Of a DNA stretch of 64,000 nucleotides, positions 11,121 through 21,100 are shown one piece after another. Numbering within the stretch: the stretch's first letter is position 1; every line of letters starts with the position of its first letter. The stretch is taken from assembly GCA_028280885.1 (NCBI GenBank), contig JANQKY010000119.1:1-64000 (forward strand), read 5' to 3'. The position numbers and the translations under genes were made by a program. This DNA comes from Tepidamorphus sp. GTDB taxonomy: Bacteria > Pseudomonadota > Alphaproteobacteria > Rhizobiales > Tepidamorphaceae. Below the pieces are notes generated by a model. It saw only the letters and a program-made list of their open reading frames with translations, was not told where the DNA came from and did no database searches.

Positions 11121-14100
11121 CTACTCCGCCGCCTCCAGGAACGGCGCCGGCGTGCCGCTGTCCTCAGGCGTTTTCCCCGGCGCCTTCCACTGCTTGAGCA
11201 GGGCCGCATTGCGCCGTGCCGCCTTCTCCATGTTCGCCGCCTTGACCGGGCCGTAGCCGCGGATCATGTCGGGCACCCTGGCAATCTCGATCGCCAGCCC
11301 GAGCGACGTCTTGTCGAGGCTCGCGGCAATCCTGTCGAGCGTTGCCTCGAAATCGGAGATCAGCCGCCGCTCGGCGCGGCGCTCGTGCGTGTAGCCGAAC
11401 GGATCGGCCCAACTGCCGCGCAGGCCTTTAAGCCGCGCCAGCAGGCGGAAGGCAGAGAAGATCCACGGCCCGAAGGTCCGCTTGGCGGGGCGGCCGGTCT
11501 TCGGATCGGTGCGCGACAGAAGCGGCGGGGCAAGCTGGACCGAGACCTTGCCGCCCGCCTCGAACTGCCGGCCGAGCGCTGCCTTGAACGCGGGATCGGA
11601 ATAGAGCCGGGCGACCTCGTACTCGTCCTTGTAGGCCATCAGCCGATAGAGCGAGTCCGCAGCCGTTCGGGTAAGCCGCATCGACGGATCACCGAGCACT
11701 TCTTCGGCTGCCCGCACCTTGGCGACCGCCGCGCGGAACCGGTCCGCATAGGCCCGGTCCTGATACCGGGCGAGTTCGGCGGCGAGAAACGCGATCCGCT
11801 CCTCAAGCGGCATGTCGGCCCCCGTCTTCGGCGCCGACAACAGCCCCTCGAAGACGTCGGCACGCGCAGCCATCAACCGGCCGGCGGCGAACGCCTTGAT
11901 ATTCGCCTCGATCGCCGCGCCGTTCAGGCGGATCGCCTGTTCGATCGCGCGGCGGCGGATCGGGATCAGGCCGGCCTGCCAGGCAAAGCCGATCACCATC
12001 ATGTTGGCAAAGATCGTATCGCCGAGCACGGCCTCGGCAAGCCGGGCGAAGGCGGCTTCGTCGGCGCCCCGGACGGCCTCGCGAATGGTCCGCGACAGCC
12101 GGAAGGGGTTGTGGCTCTGGGTCTGGTGCAGGACGAACTCGGCCGTCGGCGCGACGTCGGCATTGAGGATCGCGCGGGTGCGGTCCGGCGCGCACATCGA
12201 CAGCGCCTCGGCCGCGCCGGCGACCAGCATGTCGGTGGCAAGCAGCACATCGAGCGCGCCGACGGGAATGCGCGGCCCCTCGATCGGGGTGCCCCTGGCG
12301 GCAAGCCGCACATGCGAGGTGACGGGCCCGTTCTTCTGGGCAAGCCCGGTCATGTCGAGCGTCGAGGCATTCAGATGGTCAAGATGCGCAGCCGTCGCCA
12401 GCACCGCCGCCGTGGTCGTCACGCCGAGCCCGCCGATGCCCGTCAGCAGGATGTTGACCGGCGCCTCGCCAATCGCGATCTCGGGCTGATCGAGCTCGGC
12501 GGCAAGCGCCGCGATATCGAAATCGGCGCCCGACGCCTTGCGCGGCTCGGCGCCCTCGACCGTCACGAAGCTCGGGCAGAAGCCCTTCTGGCAGGAGAAG
12601 TCCTTGTTGCAGCTCGACTGGTTGATCCGGCGCTTTTCGCCGAATTCGGTTTTCAGCGGCTCGACCGAGATGCAGTTCGACTGCACGGAGCAATCGCCGC
12701 AGCCCTCGCAGACGCGCGGGTTGATGAACAGCCGCTTGTCCGGGTTCTCATAGGCCTGTTTCTTCCGCCGCCGGCGCTTCTCCGCCGCGCAGGTCTGGTC
12801 GAAGACCAGAACGGACACGCCGGGATAGCGCGCGAGGTCCTCCTGGACCGTCAGGATATCGTCGCGATGCAGCACAGGCACGCCGGCCGGCAGGCTCTGG
12901 CCGGCATAAAGATGCGGCTGCTCCGACAGGAGCACGATGCGCTCGACGCCCTCGGCCGCCACCTGGGCAATCAGGGTCGGCACGTCGAGCGGCCCGTCAT
13001 GAGTCTGGCCGCCGGTCATGGCGACCGCATCGTTATAGAGGATCTTGTAGGTCACCGGCGCCTTGGCGGCGACCGCCGCGCGGATCGCCAGGATGCCGGA
13101 GTGGTAGTAGGTGCCGTCGCCGAGATTGACGAACATGTGCTTCGTCTTCGCGAACGGATACTGGCCGAGCCAGTGCGCGCCCTCGCCGCCCATGGCAACG
13201 AGGCCCTCGGTGGTGCGGCCGGCCATCTCGGTCATCACGTGGCAGCCGATGCCAGGGCTCGATTTCGCCCCCTCCGGTGTCACGGTGGAGGAACTGTGCG
13301 GGCAGCCCGAGCAGAAATAGGCCGACCGTTTCGCGTCGGTGGCGTTTTCGCCGGCCCAGGCCTTGCGGGTGTCGAGCCGGATGACGGCGTCGTCCATCGC
13401 CGCGCGGCGCTCGGCCTTGGGCAGGAAGGCGACGAGGGCCGGCGCGATATCGGGCGCGCTGCATTCGAGGATCTCCGGCAGAAGCGTCCGGCCGCCGGGC
13501 GTCATCTTGCCGAAGACCTGCGGCCGGTCTTCGGCGGGCCAGTGATACATCAGGTCCTTGAGCTGCGGCTCGATCACGGCGCGCTTGTGCTCGACGACGA
13601 GCAACCGCTCCAGGCCGCGCGCGAATTCGGAAATCGCCTCCGGCTCCAGCGGCCAGGGCATCGCCACCTTGAACACCGCAAGGCCGATCTCCTTGGCGAT
13701 CGCTTCGGTGATGCCGACGAGATCGAGCGCCTGGCGCAGGTCGCGATAGGCCTTGCCGGTCGTGACGATGCCGAAGCGCGGGTTCTTCGCGCCGAAGGCG
13801 ACGCGGTCGAGCCGGTTCGCGCGGACATAGGCCTTGGCCGCCGGCAGTCTCAGCTCGCGGGTCAGCACCTCGGTCTCCATGCGGATGCCGAGGCCGAGAT
13901 TCTGGTTGAGGTCGCGGTTCCCGCGCGGATCGGGATGATCGAGCGGCCGGCGGATCGACAGCCGGTCGGGATCGACATTGACGATGCCGGAGGAATCCAT
14001 CGCGTCGGCAACCGCGATCAGCCCGACCCAGAGGCCTGAGTAGCGCGACATGGCGATGCCGTGCAGGCCGAAATCGAGCACGTCCTGTAGGTCGGACGGG

Positions 14101-14612
14101 TTAAGGAACGGGATTTCGGAATGAATGAACGCCGTTTCGCTCTGGTTGGGAAAACTCGAGGATTTCGCCAGATGATCGTCACCGGCGATCGCCAGCGCCC
14201 CGCCGGCCGCCGCCGTGCCGGTGAGATTGGCGTGATGCAGCGCATCGCCGGCCCGGTCGACGCCCGGCGCCTTGCCGTACCAGATGCCGAACACGCCATC
14301 CTTGTCGGTGTCCTCAAGCTTCTGGCTGCCCCACACGGCCGTGGCGGACAATTCCTCGTTCAGGCCCGGCTGGAAGACGATATCGTGCTGGTCAAGAAAC
14401 CGGCCGGCCCTTTCAAGCTGTTGGTCGTAGCCCGACAGGGGCGAGCCGCGATAGCCGGAAATGAAGCCGGCCGTGTTCAGGCCGGCGATCCGGTCGCGCC
14501 GGATCTGATCGAGCGGCAGCCGGACCAGCGCCTGGATCCCGGTCATGAAAACGGACCCGCGCTCGGCGATATACTTGTCGTCCAGTGAAACCTCGCGAAC
14601 GATGGCGTTCAT
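11121..14612 (-). CDS. Indolepyruvate ferredoxin oxidoreductase, fused alpha-beta form
   Basis: A 1163-residue fused 2-oxoacid:ferredoxin oxidoreductase that oxidatively decarboxylates aryl (or branched) pyruvates to acyl-CoA using thiamine diphosphate (TPP) and iron-sulfur clusters. The order is an N-terminal PYR domain (IQALVRLPLDQIR, NTAGFISGYRGSPL), a cysteine motif YFCSGCPHSS, a TPP-binding domain (VNLGDGTYYHSG, NDAVAMTGGQ), a cluster motif CEGCGDCSVQSNC, the gamma domain (TGIGGLGVTT), and a long DUF6537-type C-terminus. The start has AGAGAGGA at good spacing. It is divergent from an Lrp/AsnC gene that probably controls it. Confidence 0.9.
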   Translation of the reverse strand: MNAIVREVSLDDKYIAERGSVFMTGIQALVRLPLDQIRRDRIAGLNTAGFISGYRGSPLSGYDQQLERAGRFLDQHDIVFQPGLNEELSATAVWGSQKLEDTDKDGVFGIWYGKAPGVDRAGDALHHANLTGTAAAGGALAIAGDDHLAKSSSFPNQSETAFIHSEIPFLNPSDLQDVLDFGLHGIAMSRYSGLWVGLIAVADAMDSSGIVNVDPDRLSIRRPLDHPDPRGNRDLNQNLGLGIRMETEVLTRELRLPAAKAYVRANRLDRVAFGAKNPRFGIVTTGKAYRDLRQALDLVGITEAIAKEIGLAVFKVAMPWPLEPEAISEFARGLERLLVVEHKRAVIEPQLKDLMYHWPAEDRPQVFGKMTPGGRTLLPEILECSAPDIAPALVAFLPKAERRAAMDDAVIRLDTRKAWAGENATDAKRSAYFCSGCPHSSSTVTPEGAKSSPGIGCHVMTEMAGRTTEGLVAMGGEGAHWLGQYPFAKTKHMFVNLGDGTYYHSGILAIRAAVAAKAPVTYKILYNDAVAMTGGQTHDGPLDVPTLIAQVAAEGVERIVLLSEQPHLYAGQSLPAGVPVLHRDDILTVQEDLARYPGVSVLVFDQTCAAEKRRRRKKQAYENPDKRLFINPRVCEGCGDCSVQSNCISVEPLKTEFGEKRRINQSSCNKDFSCQKGFCPSFVTVEGAEPRKASGADFDIAALAAELDQPEIAIGEAPVNILLTGIGGLGVTTTAAVLATAAHLDHLNASTLDMTGLAQKNGPVTSHVRLAARGTPIEGPRIPVGALDVLLATDMLVAGAAEALSMCAPDRTRAILNADVAPTAEFVLHQTQSHNPFRLSRTIREAVRGADEAAFARLAEAVLGDTIFANMMVIGFAWQAGLIPIRRRAIEQAIRLNGAAIEANIKAFAAGRLMAARADVFEGLLSAPKTGADMPLEERIAFLAAELARYQDRAYADRFRAAVAKVRAAEEVLGDPSMRLTRTAADSLYRLMAYKDEYEVARLYSDPAFKAALGRQFEAGGKVSVQLAPPLLSRTDPKTGRPAKRTFGPWIFSAFRLLARLKGLRGSWADPFGYTHERRAERRLISDFEATLDRIAASLDKTSLGLAIEIARVPDMIRGYGPVKAANMEKAARRNAALLKQWKAPGKTPEDSGTPAPFLEAAE

Positions 14613-14758
14613 CCGATCCTCTCTTGCTCCCGGCCTTCCGCCTTGCATATCCGTGCCCGGCGGACTTTATATGTGGGGATGATTATGGCCGGATGGGCCG
14701 GAAGAACCGTGCTATCGCTGCGTCAATCATCAAGGGGGCTGAAAGGATATTCCTGGAA

Positions 14759-15244
14759 ATGAGCTCTAGCGAAAAAATTTCCCTCGACCCCGGAGACGTG
14801 CGAATCCTTCGCGAATTGCAGCGTGACGCCTCCCGCCCGGTGGCCGAGATCGCCAAGGCCGTGTCGATGTCGCAGACGCCCTGCTGGCGGCGCATCAAGC
14901 GGCTGAAGGATCTCGGCGTGATCAAGCAGACCGTCGCGCTGATCGACCGCGAGGCGCTCGGCCTCCATTTCGTCTCCTATGCCTTCGTCAAGCTCGCCCT
15001 GCCGAGCCGCGAGAACATGGAAGCCTTCGACCGGATGATGATGGACTGGCCGGAAGTGGTGTTCTGCGAACGGATTACCGGCGCCGTCGACTACATGATC
15101 AAGGTCGTCGCCGAGGACATGCGCGCCTATGACGAGTTCCTGCGCTTCCGCCTGCTCAATTCCCAACTGGTCTCGGACGTGCAGTCGCGCATCGTCGTCT
15201 CGACGGTCAAGGATTCGACGCAACTGCCGATCCGCGAGGATTAG
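14759..15244 (+). CDS. Lrp/AsnC family transcriptional regulator
   Basis: A 161-residue regulator: an N-terminal helix-turn-helix (residues about 8-60; LDPGDVRILRELQRDASRPV, then MSQTPCWRRIKRLKDLGVI) and a C-terminal RAM ligand-binding domain (FCERITGAVDYMIKVV). The ATG is preceded by AAAGGA at a longish 11 bases. It is divergent from the indolepyruvate oxidoreductase with a 146-base gap, so control of that gene by an aromatic or branched-chain amino acid is likely by analogy with the family. It has no other obvious partner. Confidence 0.9.
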   Translation: MSSSEKISLDPGDVRILRELQRDASRPVAEIAKAVSMSQTPCWRRIKRLKDLGVIKQTVALIDREALGLHFVSYAFVKLALPSRENMEAFDRMMMDWPEVVFCERITGAVDYMIKVVAEDMRAYDEFLRFRLLNSQLVSDVQSRIVVSTVKDSTQLPIRED

Positions 15245-15292
15245 GGAGAAAGGGCCGGGGTGATGGCTGTACGGGTTGCAGCGGGGCGCATC

Positions 15293-15441
15293 CCTCTCCC
15301 TCGTCATCCCGGATAGTCGCTTAAGCGACTATCCGGGATCGGGGAACCCGGGCGCACGCTGGTGTTTTCCATCGTCGGATCGGTGGCTCCCCGATCCCGG
15401 CTCGGCCTGCCGGCCGGCCGTCCGGGATGACGATTGAGAGG
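15293..15441. repeat. Dispersed inverted-end repeat, family A, copy 3
   Basis: The complete 20-base arms of family A are present. The left-side internal palindrome differs from copy 1: TAGTCGCTTAAGCGACTA replaces the AATTCGCG segment. The 833-base gap 15245-16077 between the Lrp gene and the NTF2-like gene contains only repeats of families A to D; no gene was found. Confidence 0.75.
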
Positions 15442-15578
15442 CAGCGACCTGCTCTCCCACCGAGGTGTTTGTCTGCCCTGTCACGGCAATCCCTGAACAC
15501 AATTGCCCGGAACACGTCCACTGCTGTCCGGTTTAACTTCGGCGATGTCGATTAACCGATTGCCTGGCATGACGTTTT

Positions 15579-15690
15579 CGGCAAACGACGGTCTCGGGAG
15601 ACACACTCGCCATACGCCAACTGGGCCGTCATCAACTCTGTTTTCCTCGACGGAAGCGGCGTCTGATGTCGCCCGCCATTTCCCTCAGTG
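15579..15690. repeat. Dispersed repeat, family C, copy 2
   Basis: Begins CGGCAAACGACGGT and includes GTCATCAACTCTGTTT, matching window positions 1-113 with scattered differences, and again runs directly into a TGTCATTGCCGGG module. Confidence 0.6.
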
Positions 15691-15787
15691 TCATTGCCGG
15701 GCTTGTCCCGGCAATCCATGAACACAGTCGCCAGCGATTATTCTGACGGCGGTGTTCATGGGTCCCCGGAACAAGTCCGGGGATGAC
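15689..15787 (+). repeat. Dispersed repeat, family B, copy 2
   Basis: Inverted relative to 348-444. Both copies share the CATGAACACAGTCGC and TCTGACGGCGGTGTTCATGG segments and end in CCGG-rich palindromes. Confidence 0.65.
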
Positions 15788-15802
15788 CTCCGAGGGGGTG
15801 GT

Positions 15803-15845
15803 CAGGCCGAAAACCAAAGCACATCCCCGCTGAACCGGACAGGAG
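15803..15845. repeat. Short direct repeat, family D, copy 1
   Basis: The stretch around GAAAACCAAAGC, CACATCCCCGC and GAACCGGACAG recurs at 16026-16070, flanking the fourth family A element. Confidence 0.6.
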
Positions 15846-15900
15846 TGGAACACGTCTGGGGATGACCGTAGAGGGAGACGAGACTCCACATACCGATCAA

Positions 15901-16024
15901 TCGTCATCCCGGAATCTGCGCCAGCAAATATCCGGGATCGGGGAACCGGGCGCATTGTGGTCGTTTCCGCCGCAAGGTGGAGCTCCCGATCTCGGCTCTC
16001 CGGCCGGGATGATGCCCGAGTGTG
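15901..16024. repeat. Dispersed inverted-end repeat, family A, copy 4
   Basis: A diverged, shorter copy bounded by TCGTCATCCCGG and CCGGGATGATG, and flanked by the family D direct repeats. Confidence 0.65.
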
Positions 16025-16025
16025 G

Positions 16026-16070
16026 GGCCAGGCTGAAAACCAAAGCCACATCCCCGCCGAACCGGACAGC
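16026..16070. repeat. Short direct repeat, family D, copy 2
   Basis: Second copy of the GAAAACCAAAGC...GAACCGGACAG segment seen at 15803-15845, ending just before the stop codon of the minus-strand NTF2-like gene. Confidence 0.6.
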
Positions 16071-16077
16071 AATGGGC

Positions 16078-16482
16078 CTAGTCCCGCCAGCCCGGGTCGC
16101 AGACGACGGCCGCCGCGATTCGCCAGCCGACAGGCTCCCGGCGCACCACGTAATGCGCGTCGATCACCTCCAGCGCCGTGCCGTCGCCGCGCAGGCGCTT
16201 GACGTCACGCGCGTCCATGATCGCCAGCCCATCGGCGCATGGGCGCACGCTTACCGGGCCGATCGTCGAATGGCTGAAGCCCTCGGCGATCATCCGGTCG
16301 AAAAGCTGCTCCAGCATCGCGATCGTCGCCTTTCGGTCCGGCAGCGCGATCGTGGCGGCGGGAAGGACGAACTGGGCCGGTTCGGCGAAGCAATCGGCGA
16401 CACCAGCGAAGTCGCGAGCGTTCCAGGCGGTCAGGTACCGGTCATACATCGCAAGCACCTCATCGACGATGGTATCGGCCAT
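16078..16482 (-). CDS. NTF2-like / SnoaL-type protein
   Basis: A 134-residue cone-shaped alpha+beta protein of the NTF2-like superfamily: N-terminal helix (VLAMYDRYLTAWNARDFAGVADCFAEPAQF), the central TIGPVSVRPCADG strand, and a closing VGWRIAAAVVCD strand. These folds serve as small-molecule-binding or isomerase domains, and the substrate cannot be named. The start is set by AGGAGG seven bases upstream; an earlier in-frame ATG at 16509 lacks such a site. Confidence 0.75.
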   Translation of the reverse strand: MADTIVDEVLAMYDRYLTAWNARDFAGVADCFAEPAQFVLPAATIALPDRKATIAMLEQLFDRMIAEGFSHSTIGPVSVRPCADGLAIMDARDVKRLRGDGTALEVIDAHYVVRREPVGWRIAAAVVCDPGWRD

Positions 16483-16620
16483 CCTTTTGCCTCCTGCCTG
16501 TTCGCTCACGGGGACACCGGTCTATCCTGTCCCTATCAAGACGTCGAAGCGGTCCGGGATCAAGGCATCGAAGCCGAAACGCCGCTTTCCCGTGAGCGGT
16601 GAGTCGCATAGTCAGGGCCC

Positions 16621-17166
16621 ATGAGGCTTCGCCCGGACAACCCCGCCCCGCCGATCCGCCACCGTCTGCGCACGTCGTTCAGGCCCGCGATCGGCTTTGC
16701 CCTCATTTGCGCGATCCTGTTCGGACTTGCCGGCGCGATCGGGCTCTCCTTCAAGGGGTTCGCCCTGTTTTCCCGCAGCCTGATCGCGCTTGCCATCCTG
16801 ACGCTGCCGCCGGCCGTGGTTGCCGGTCTCCTCGCCTATGCGATCAATGTCCTGCTGCCGCGGCGGGGCGCCTGGCGGCGCGGATCGGTGATGCTGGCGG
16901 GCCTGGCGCTTTTCGGCCCGCTCGCCAGCGCCGGCGTCTTTCTGCTGCAATACCGCTATGCCTACCCGATCGCCCATGAGCCGTTGTGGACGGAAACGGG
17001 CTTCCATCAGCTCGCCTGGACGGGCATCGCCTCGCTCGTGCTGTTCGGATTGCATGGCATGCCGCTCTACTGGCCCTGGGCGGTTCCCGCGGTGCTCATC
17101 GCCACCATCTGGTTTGCCCGCCGACGCGTCGCCGCCCGCGTTCCGCCCGCCACGGCGTCGCATTGA
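16621..17166 (+). CDS. Predicted inner-membrane protein
   Basis: A 181-residue protein with four to five hydrophobic segments (about residues 24-47, 54-77, 88-107 and 130-165), a basic N-terminus (RLRPDNPAPPIRHRLRTSFRP) and a basic cytoplasmic tail (ARRRVAARV). I do not recognise a family. It lies 70 bases before purB on the same strand. No clear SD precedes the ATG, so the start is tentative. Confidence 0.6.
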   Translation: MRLRPDNPAPPIRHRLRTSFRPAIGFALICAILFGLAGAIGLSFKGFALFSRSLIALAILTLPPAVVAGLLAYAINVLLPRRGAWRRGSVMLAGLALFGPLASAGVFLLQYRYAYPIAHEPLWTETGFHQLAWTGIASLVLFGLHGMPLYWPWAVPAVLIATIWFARRRVAARVPPATASH

Positions 17167-17236
17167 GCCGGCGCGGGGCTTCTGCTAGAGAGCCCCTGAA
17201 CTGCCAGGATAATCTTCAAAATCGCATCGGTACCCC

Positions 17237-18556
<1,320 letters not shown>

Positions 18557-18612
18557 AGGATCGGCACGCCCGGCGCGAACGTGGATTGGCCGCAAACGCG
18601 GAAAGGGAGACG

Positions 18613-19308
18613 ATGACCGCAGCCAGCCTGACCTATTTTCGCGGGCGCGGCCGGGCCGAAACCACCCGGTGGATGCTGGCCGCCACGGGCGTGGATTTCG
18701 TCAACGTGCCGATCGACACGGCGGACGAACTGGCCGCGCTCAGGGCCAGCGGGAAGCTTCCGTTCGACCAGATGCCGCTGCTGGAAATCGACGGGCTGAA
18801 TTTAAGCCAGTCCTCGGCGATGATCCGTTATCTCGCCCGCCGTGGCGATCTTTACGGCGACACCGATACCGACGCGATGTGGTGCGACATGGTCGCCGGC
18901 GTCACCGCCGATTTCGCCGAAACCGCCTTGCAGGCCCCGTTCAAGCCGAGTGCCGAGATCGCGATAGCCGACCTGCGGGCCCGGTTCGCCAAGTTCGGCA
19001 CGCTGTTCGAGGCGCGGATCAAGGCCCAGGGGTCCGGATTTTGCGCAGCCGCCCGGATGACCTTCGCCGACGTCGTCCTGGCCGAGGCACTCAGTTCCTA
19101 TGTCGAGTGGTGCCCCGACATCCTGCACGCCACGCCGCGCCTGACCGCCTTGTCCGAGACGGTGACCGGCGCGGCCAGGATCGCGGCCTACCTGGCATCG
19201 GACCTGCGCTATCCCAAGCCCGGCGACGACTACGTCATCGCCACCGGCCGGGTGCTGCAGCGCGCCCTGCCCGCCCACATGCCGGACGCTGACCGCTTCG
19301 TCGTCTGA
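18613..19308 (+). CDS. Glutathione S-transferase family protein
   Basis: A 231-residue soluble protein: an N-terminal thioredoxin-like domain with LTYFRGRGRAETTRWML, whose Tyr/Phe-Arg-Gly-Arg pattern recalls sigma/alpha-class GSTs, the cis-Pro region FDQMPLLEID and the glutathione-contact motif QSSAMIRYLARR, then an all-helical C-terminal domain. GGGAG precedes the ATG. It sits 56 bases after purB but has no obvious functional link to purine synthesis. Confidence 0.82.
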   Translation: MTAASLTYFRGRGRAETTRWMLAATGVDFVNVPIDTADELAALRASGKLPFDQMPLLEIDGLNLSQSSAMIRYLARRGDLYGDTDTDAMWCDMVAGVTADFAETALQAPFKPSAEIAIADLRARFAKFGTLFEARIKAQGSGFCAAARMTFADVVLAEALSSYVEWCPDILHATPRLTALSETVTGAARIAAYLASDLRYPKPGDDYVIATGRVLQRALPAHMPDADRFVV

Positions 19309-19374
19309 GCCCTATCTGCGCGCCGCGAGACGTCCAGGGAGCATCCCAATGGGCGTCCGGTGCGGGCGTCCGCT

Positions 19375-19698
19375 TCAGCCCTCGGTCTGAAGCTGCTCCA
19401 TCGCGGTCGCCAGCAGTTCTTCCATGGTCCGGCGGATCTGGTGATCGGACTGGTCGACGCCGGCGGCATCGAAATCGCCGCGAACCTTGCGGAACACGTC
19501 CTCATGGCCGGCTTCCTCGAAGTCGGAGGCGACCACCTCCTTGGCATAGGCGTCGGCGTCGTCGCCGGTCTTGCCGAGCTTTTCCGCCGCCCAAAGGCCG
19601 AGCAGCTTGTTGCGGCGCGCATTGGCCTTGAAGGCCATTTCCTCATCATGCGCGAACTTGTCCTCAAAGCCCTTCTTGCGCTTGTCGAATTCAGACAT
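19375..19698 (-). CDS. DUF1476 protein, ATP synthase zeta-inhibitor-like
   Basis: A 107-residue, mostly helical acidic protein (SEFDKRKKGFEDKFAHDEEMAFKA at its start). This is the DUF1476 family; the Paracoccus member is the zeta subunit that inhibits F1-ATPase, inserting its N-terminus into the enzyme. The family commonly neighbours purC in this order, as here. The start has GGAGAGG just upstream. A longer frame from 19776 is not supported. Confidence 0.85.
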   Translation of the reverse strand: MSEFDKRKKGFEDKFAHDEEMAFKANARRNKLLGLWAAEKLGKTGDDADAYAKEVVASDFEEAGHEDVFRKVRGDFDAAGVDQSDHQIRRTMEELLATAMEQLQTEG

Positions 19699-20023
19699 CG
19701 GCCTCTCCAGATCGTCGGGCGCGTCCAGCCGCCCCATTCGTGTGTCGCGCTTTGCATATAAGCGCCCGCACCGCAAATCAACAGGACCCGAAGCAAGGGG
19801 AATCTACCGGTCCGCCCTCCGTCATACCCACGGCCCTCAGATGCGTTGTAACGCTGCATGTTCTCGGATAATGTGCGCCGCGAATTCGCAGGCCGAATCC
19901 GTGTCCGGACCCGTGCTTGCCTGAGCTAAAGCTTACCGGAACGGGAACGCTTTCGACTTCCCGGAGCGCCGCTTGACCGACAGTCCGGCGCCCGGCATCC
20001 CCTTGATGACAGGTCCAACCCAT
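19699..20023. other. 325-base intergenic region between the DUF1476 gene and purC
   Basis: The divergent promoters of both genes should be here. An AT-richer patch TGCATATAAGCG at about 19754 could be a -10 region for the minus-strand gene. No RNA gene, repeat or clear purine riboswitch-like fold was seen. Confidence 0.4.
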
Positions 20024-20788
20024 ATGAACCGCCGCCGCAGAGTCTACGAAGGCAAGGCCAAGATCCTCTATGAAGGCCCCGAACCGGGCACGCTCGTCCA
20101 GCACTTCAAGGACGACGCAACCGCCTTCAACAAGAAGAAACACGCCCAGATCGAGGGCAAGGGTGTGCTCAACAACCGCATTTCCGAGCACATCTTCCAC
20201 CATCTCAACGAGATCGGCGTGCCGACGCATTTCCTCAAGCGTCTCAACATGCGCGAGCAGCTGATCCGCGAGGTCGAGATCATCCCGCTCGAGGTGGTCG
20301 TGCGCAACGTCGCCGCCGGCTCCCTGTCGAAGCGGCTGGGCATCGACGAGGGCACGCAGCTGCCCCGCTCCATCATCGAGTTCTATTACAAGGCCGACGA
20401 GCTCGACGACCCGATGGTCACCGAGGAGCACATCACCGCCTTCGGCTGGGCCAATCCCCAGGAAATCGACGACATGATGGCGCTTGCCCTGCGCGTCAAC
20501 GACTTCCTGACCGGCCTGTTCCTCGGCGTCGGCATCCGCCTCGTCGACTTCAAGGTCGAGTTCGGCCGGCTCTACGAGGGCGAGATGATGCGCATCGTGC
20601 TGGCCGACGAGATCAGCCCCGATTCCTGCCGCCTGTGGGACATCGCCTCGGGCGACAAGCTCGACAAGGACCGCTTCCGCCGCGACATGGGCGGCCTCGT
20701 CGAGGCCTATCAGGAAGTCGCCCGCCGTCTCGGCATCATGGTCGGCGCCGACCAGAACGCCCCGCGCGGGCCCGTTCTGGTGAAGTAA
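20024..20788 (+). CDS. purC: SAICAR synthetase (phosphoribosylaminoimidazole-succinocarboxamide synthase)
   Basis: A 254-residue cytoplasmic ligase that joins CAIR and aspartate with ATP. It shows YEGKAKILYEG (N-terminal ATP site), VVVRNVAAGSLSKRLGI, FKVEFGR and LADEISPDSCRLWD, all purC signatures. Length and start (MNRRRRVYEG) match homologues; upstream in-frame starts only add unconserved residues. It is followed after 30 bases by purS. Confidence 0.95.
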   Translation: MNRRRRVYEGKAKILYEGPEPGTLVQHFKDDATAFNKKKHAQIEGKGVLNNRISEHIFHHLNEIGVPTHFLKRLNMREQLIREVEIIPLEVVVRNVAAGSLSKRLGIDEGTQLPRSIIEFYYKADELDDPMVTEEHITAFGWANPQEIDDMMALALRVNDFLTGLFLGVGIRLVDFKVEFGRLYEGEMMRIVLADEISPDSCRLWDIASGDKLDKDRFRRDMGGLVEAYQEVARRLGIMVGADQNAPRGPVLVK

Positions 20789-20818
20789 GGCGCTGCGAAT
20801 CACACGCAAGGACACGAC

Positions 20819-21061
20819 ATGAAGGCCCGCGTCACCGTCACCTTGAAGACCGGCGTCCTCGATCCGCAGGGCAAGGCGATCCAGCACGCCCTGTCGGCGC
20901 TCGGCTTTTCCGGCGTAAACGATGTCCGCCAGGGCAAGCTGATCGAGCTTGACCTGTCCGGCACCGACGCGGACACGGCCCGCGCCGACCTTGAGGCGAT
21001 GTGCGAGAAGCTGCTCGCCAATACGGTCATCGAGAATTACGCGATCGAACTCGCCGACTGA
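20819..21061 (+). CDS. purS: FGAM synthase subunit PurS
   Basis: An 80-residue subunit of the three-part formylglycinamidine synthase (PurS-PurQ-PurL), which channels ammonia from PurQ to PurL. The start MKARVTVTLKTGVLDPQGKAI and the VRQGKLIELDLSG strand are characteristic. AAGGA lies six bases before the ATG. Its partners purQ and purL are 6.5 kb further on rather than directly downstream. Confidence 0.93.
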   Translation: MKARVTVTLKTGVLDPQGKAIQHALSALGFSGVNDVRQGKLIELDLSGTDADTARADLEAMCEKLLANTVIENYAIELAD

Positions 21062-21100
21062 GGGCGGCCCCTCAGCGTGACCCGAACGAGCGGATAGCCG

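Noticed and set aside
11088..14039. 983-codon open frame antisense to the indolepyruvate oxidoreductase gene
   Set aside because: Arg/Gly/Asp-rich composition typical of the opposite strand of a high-GC gene, no SD and no recognisable domain.
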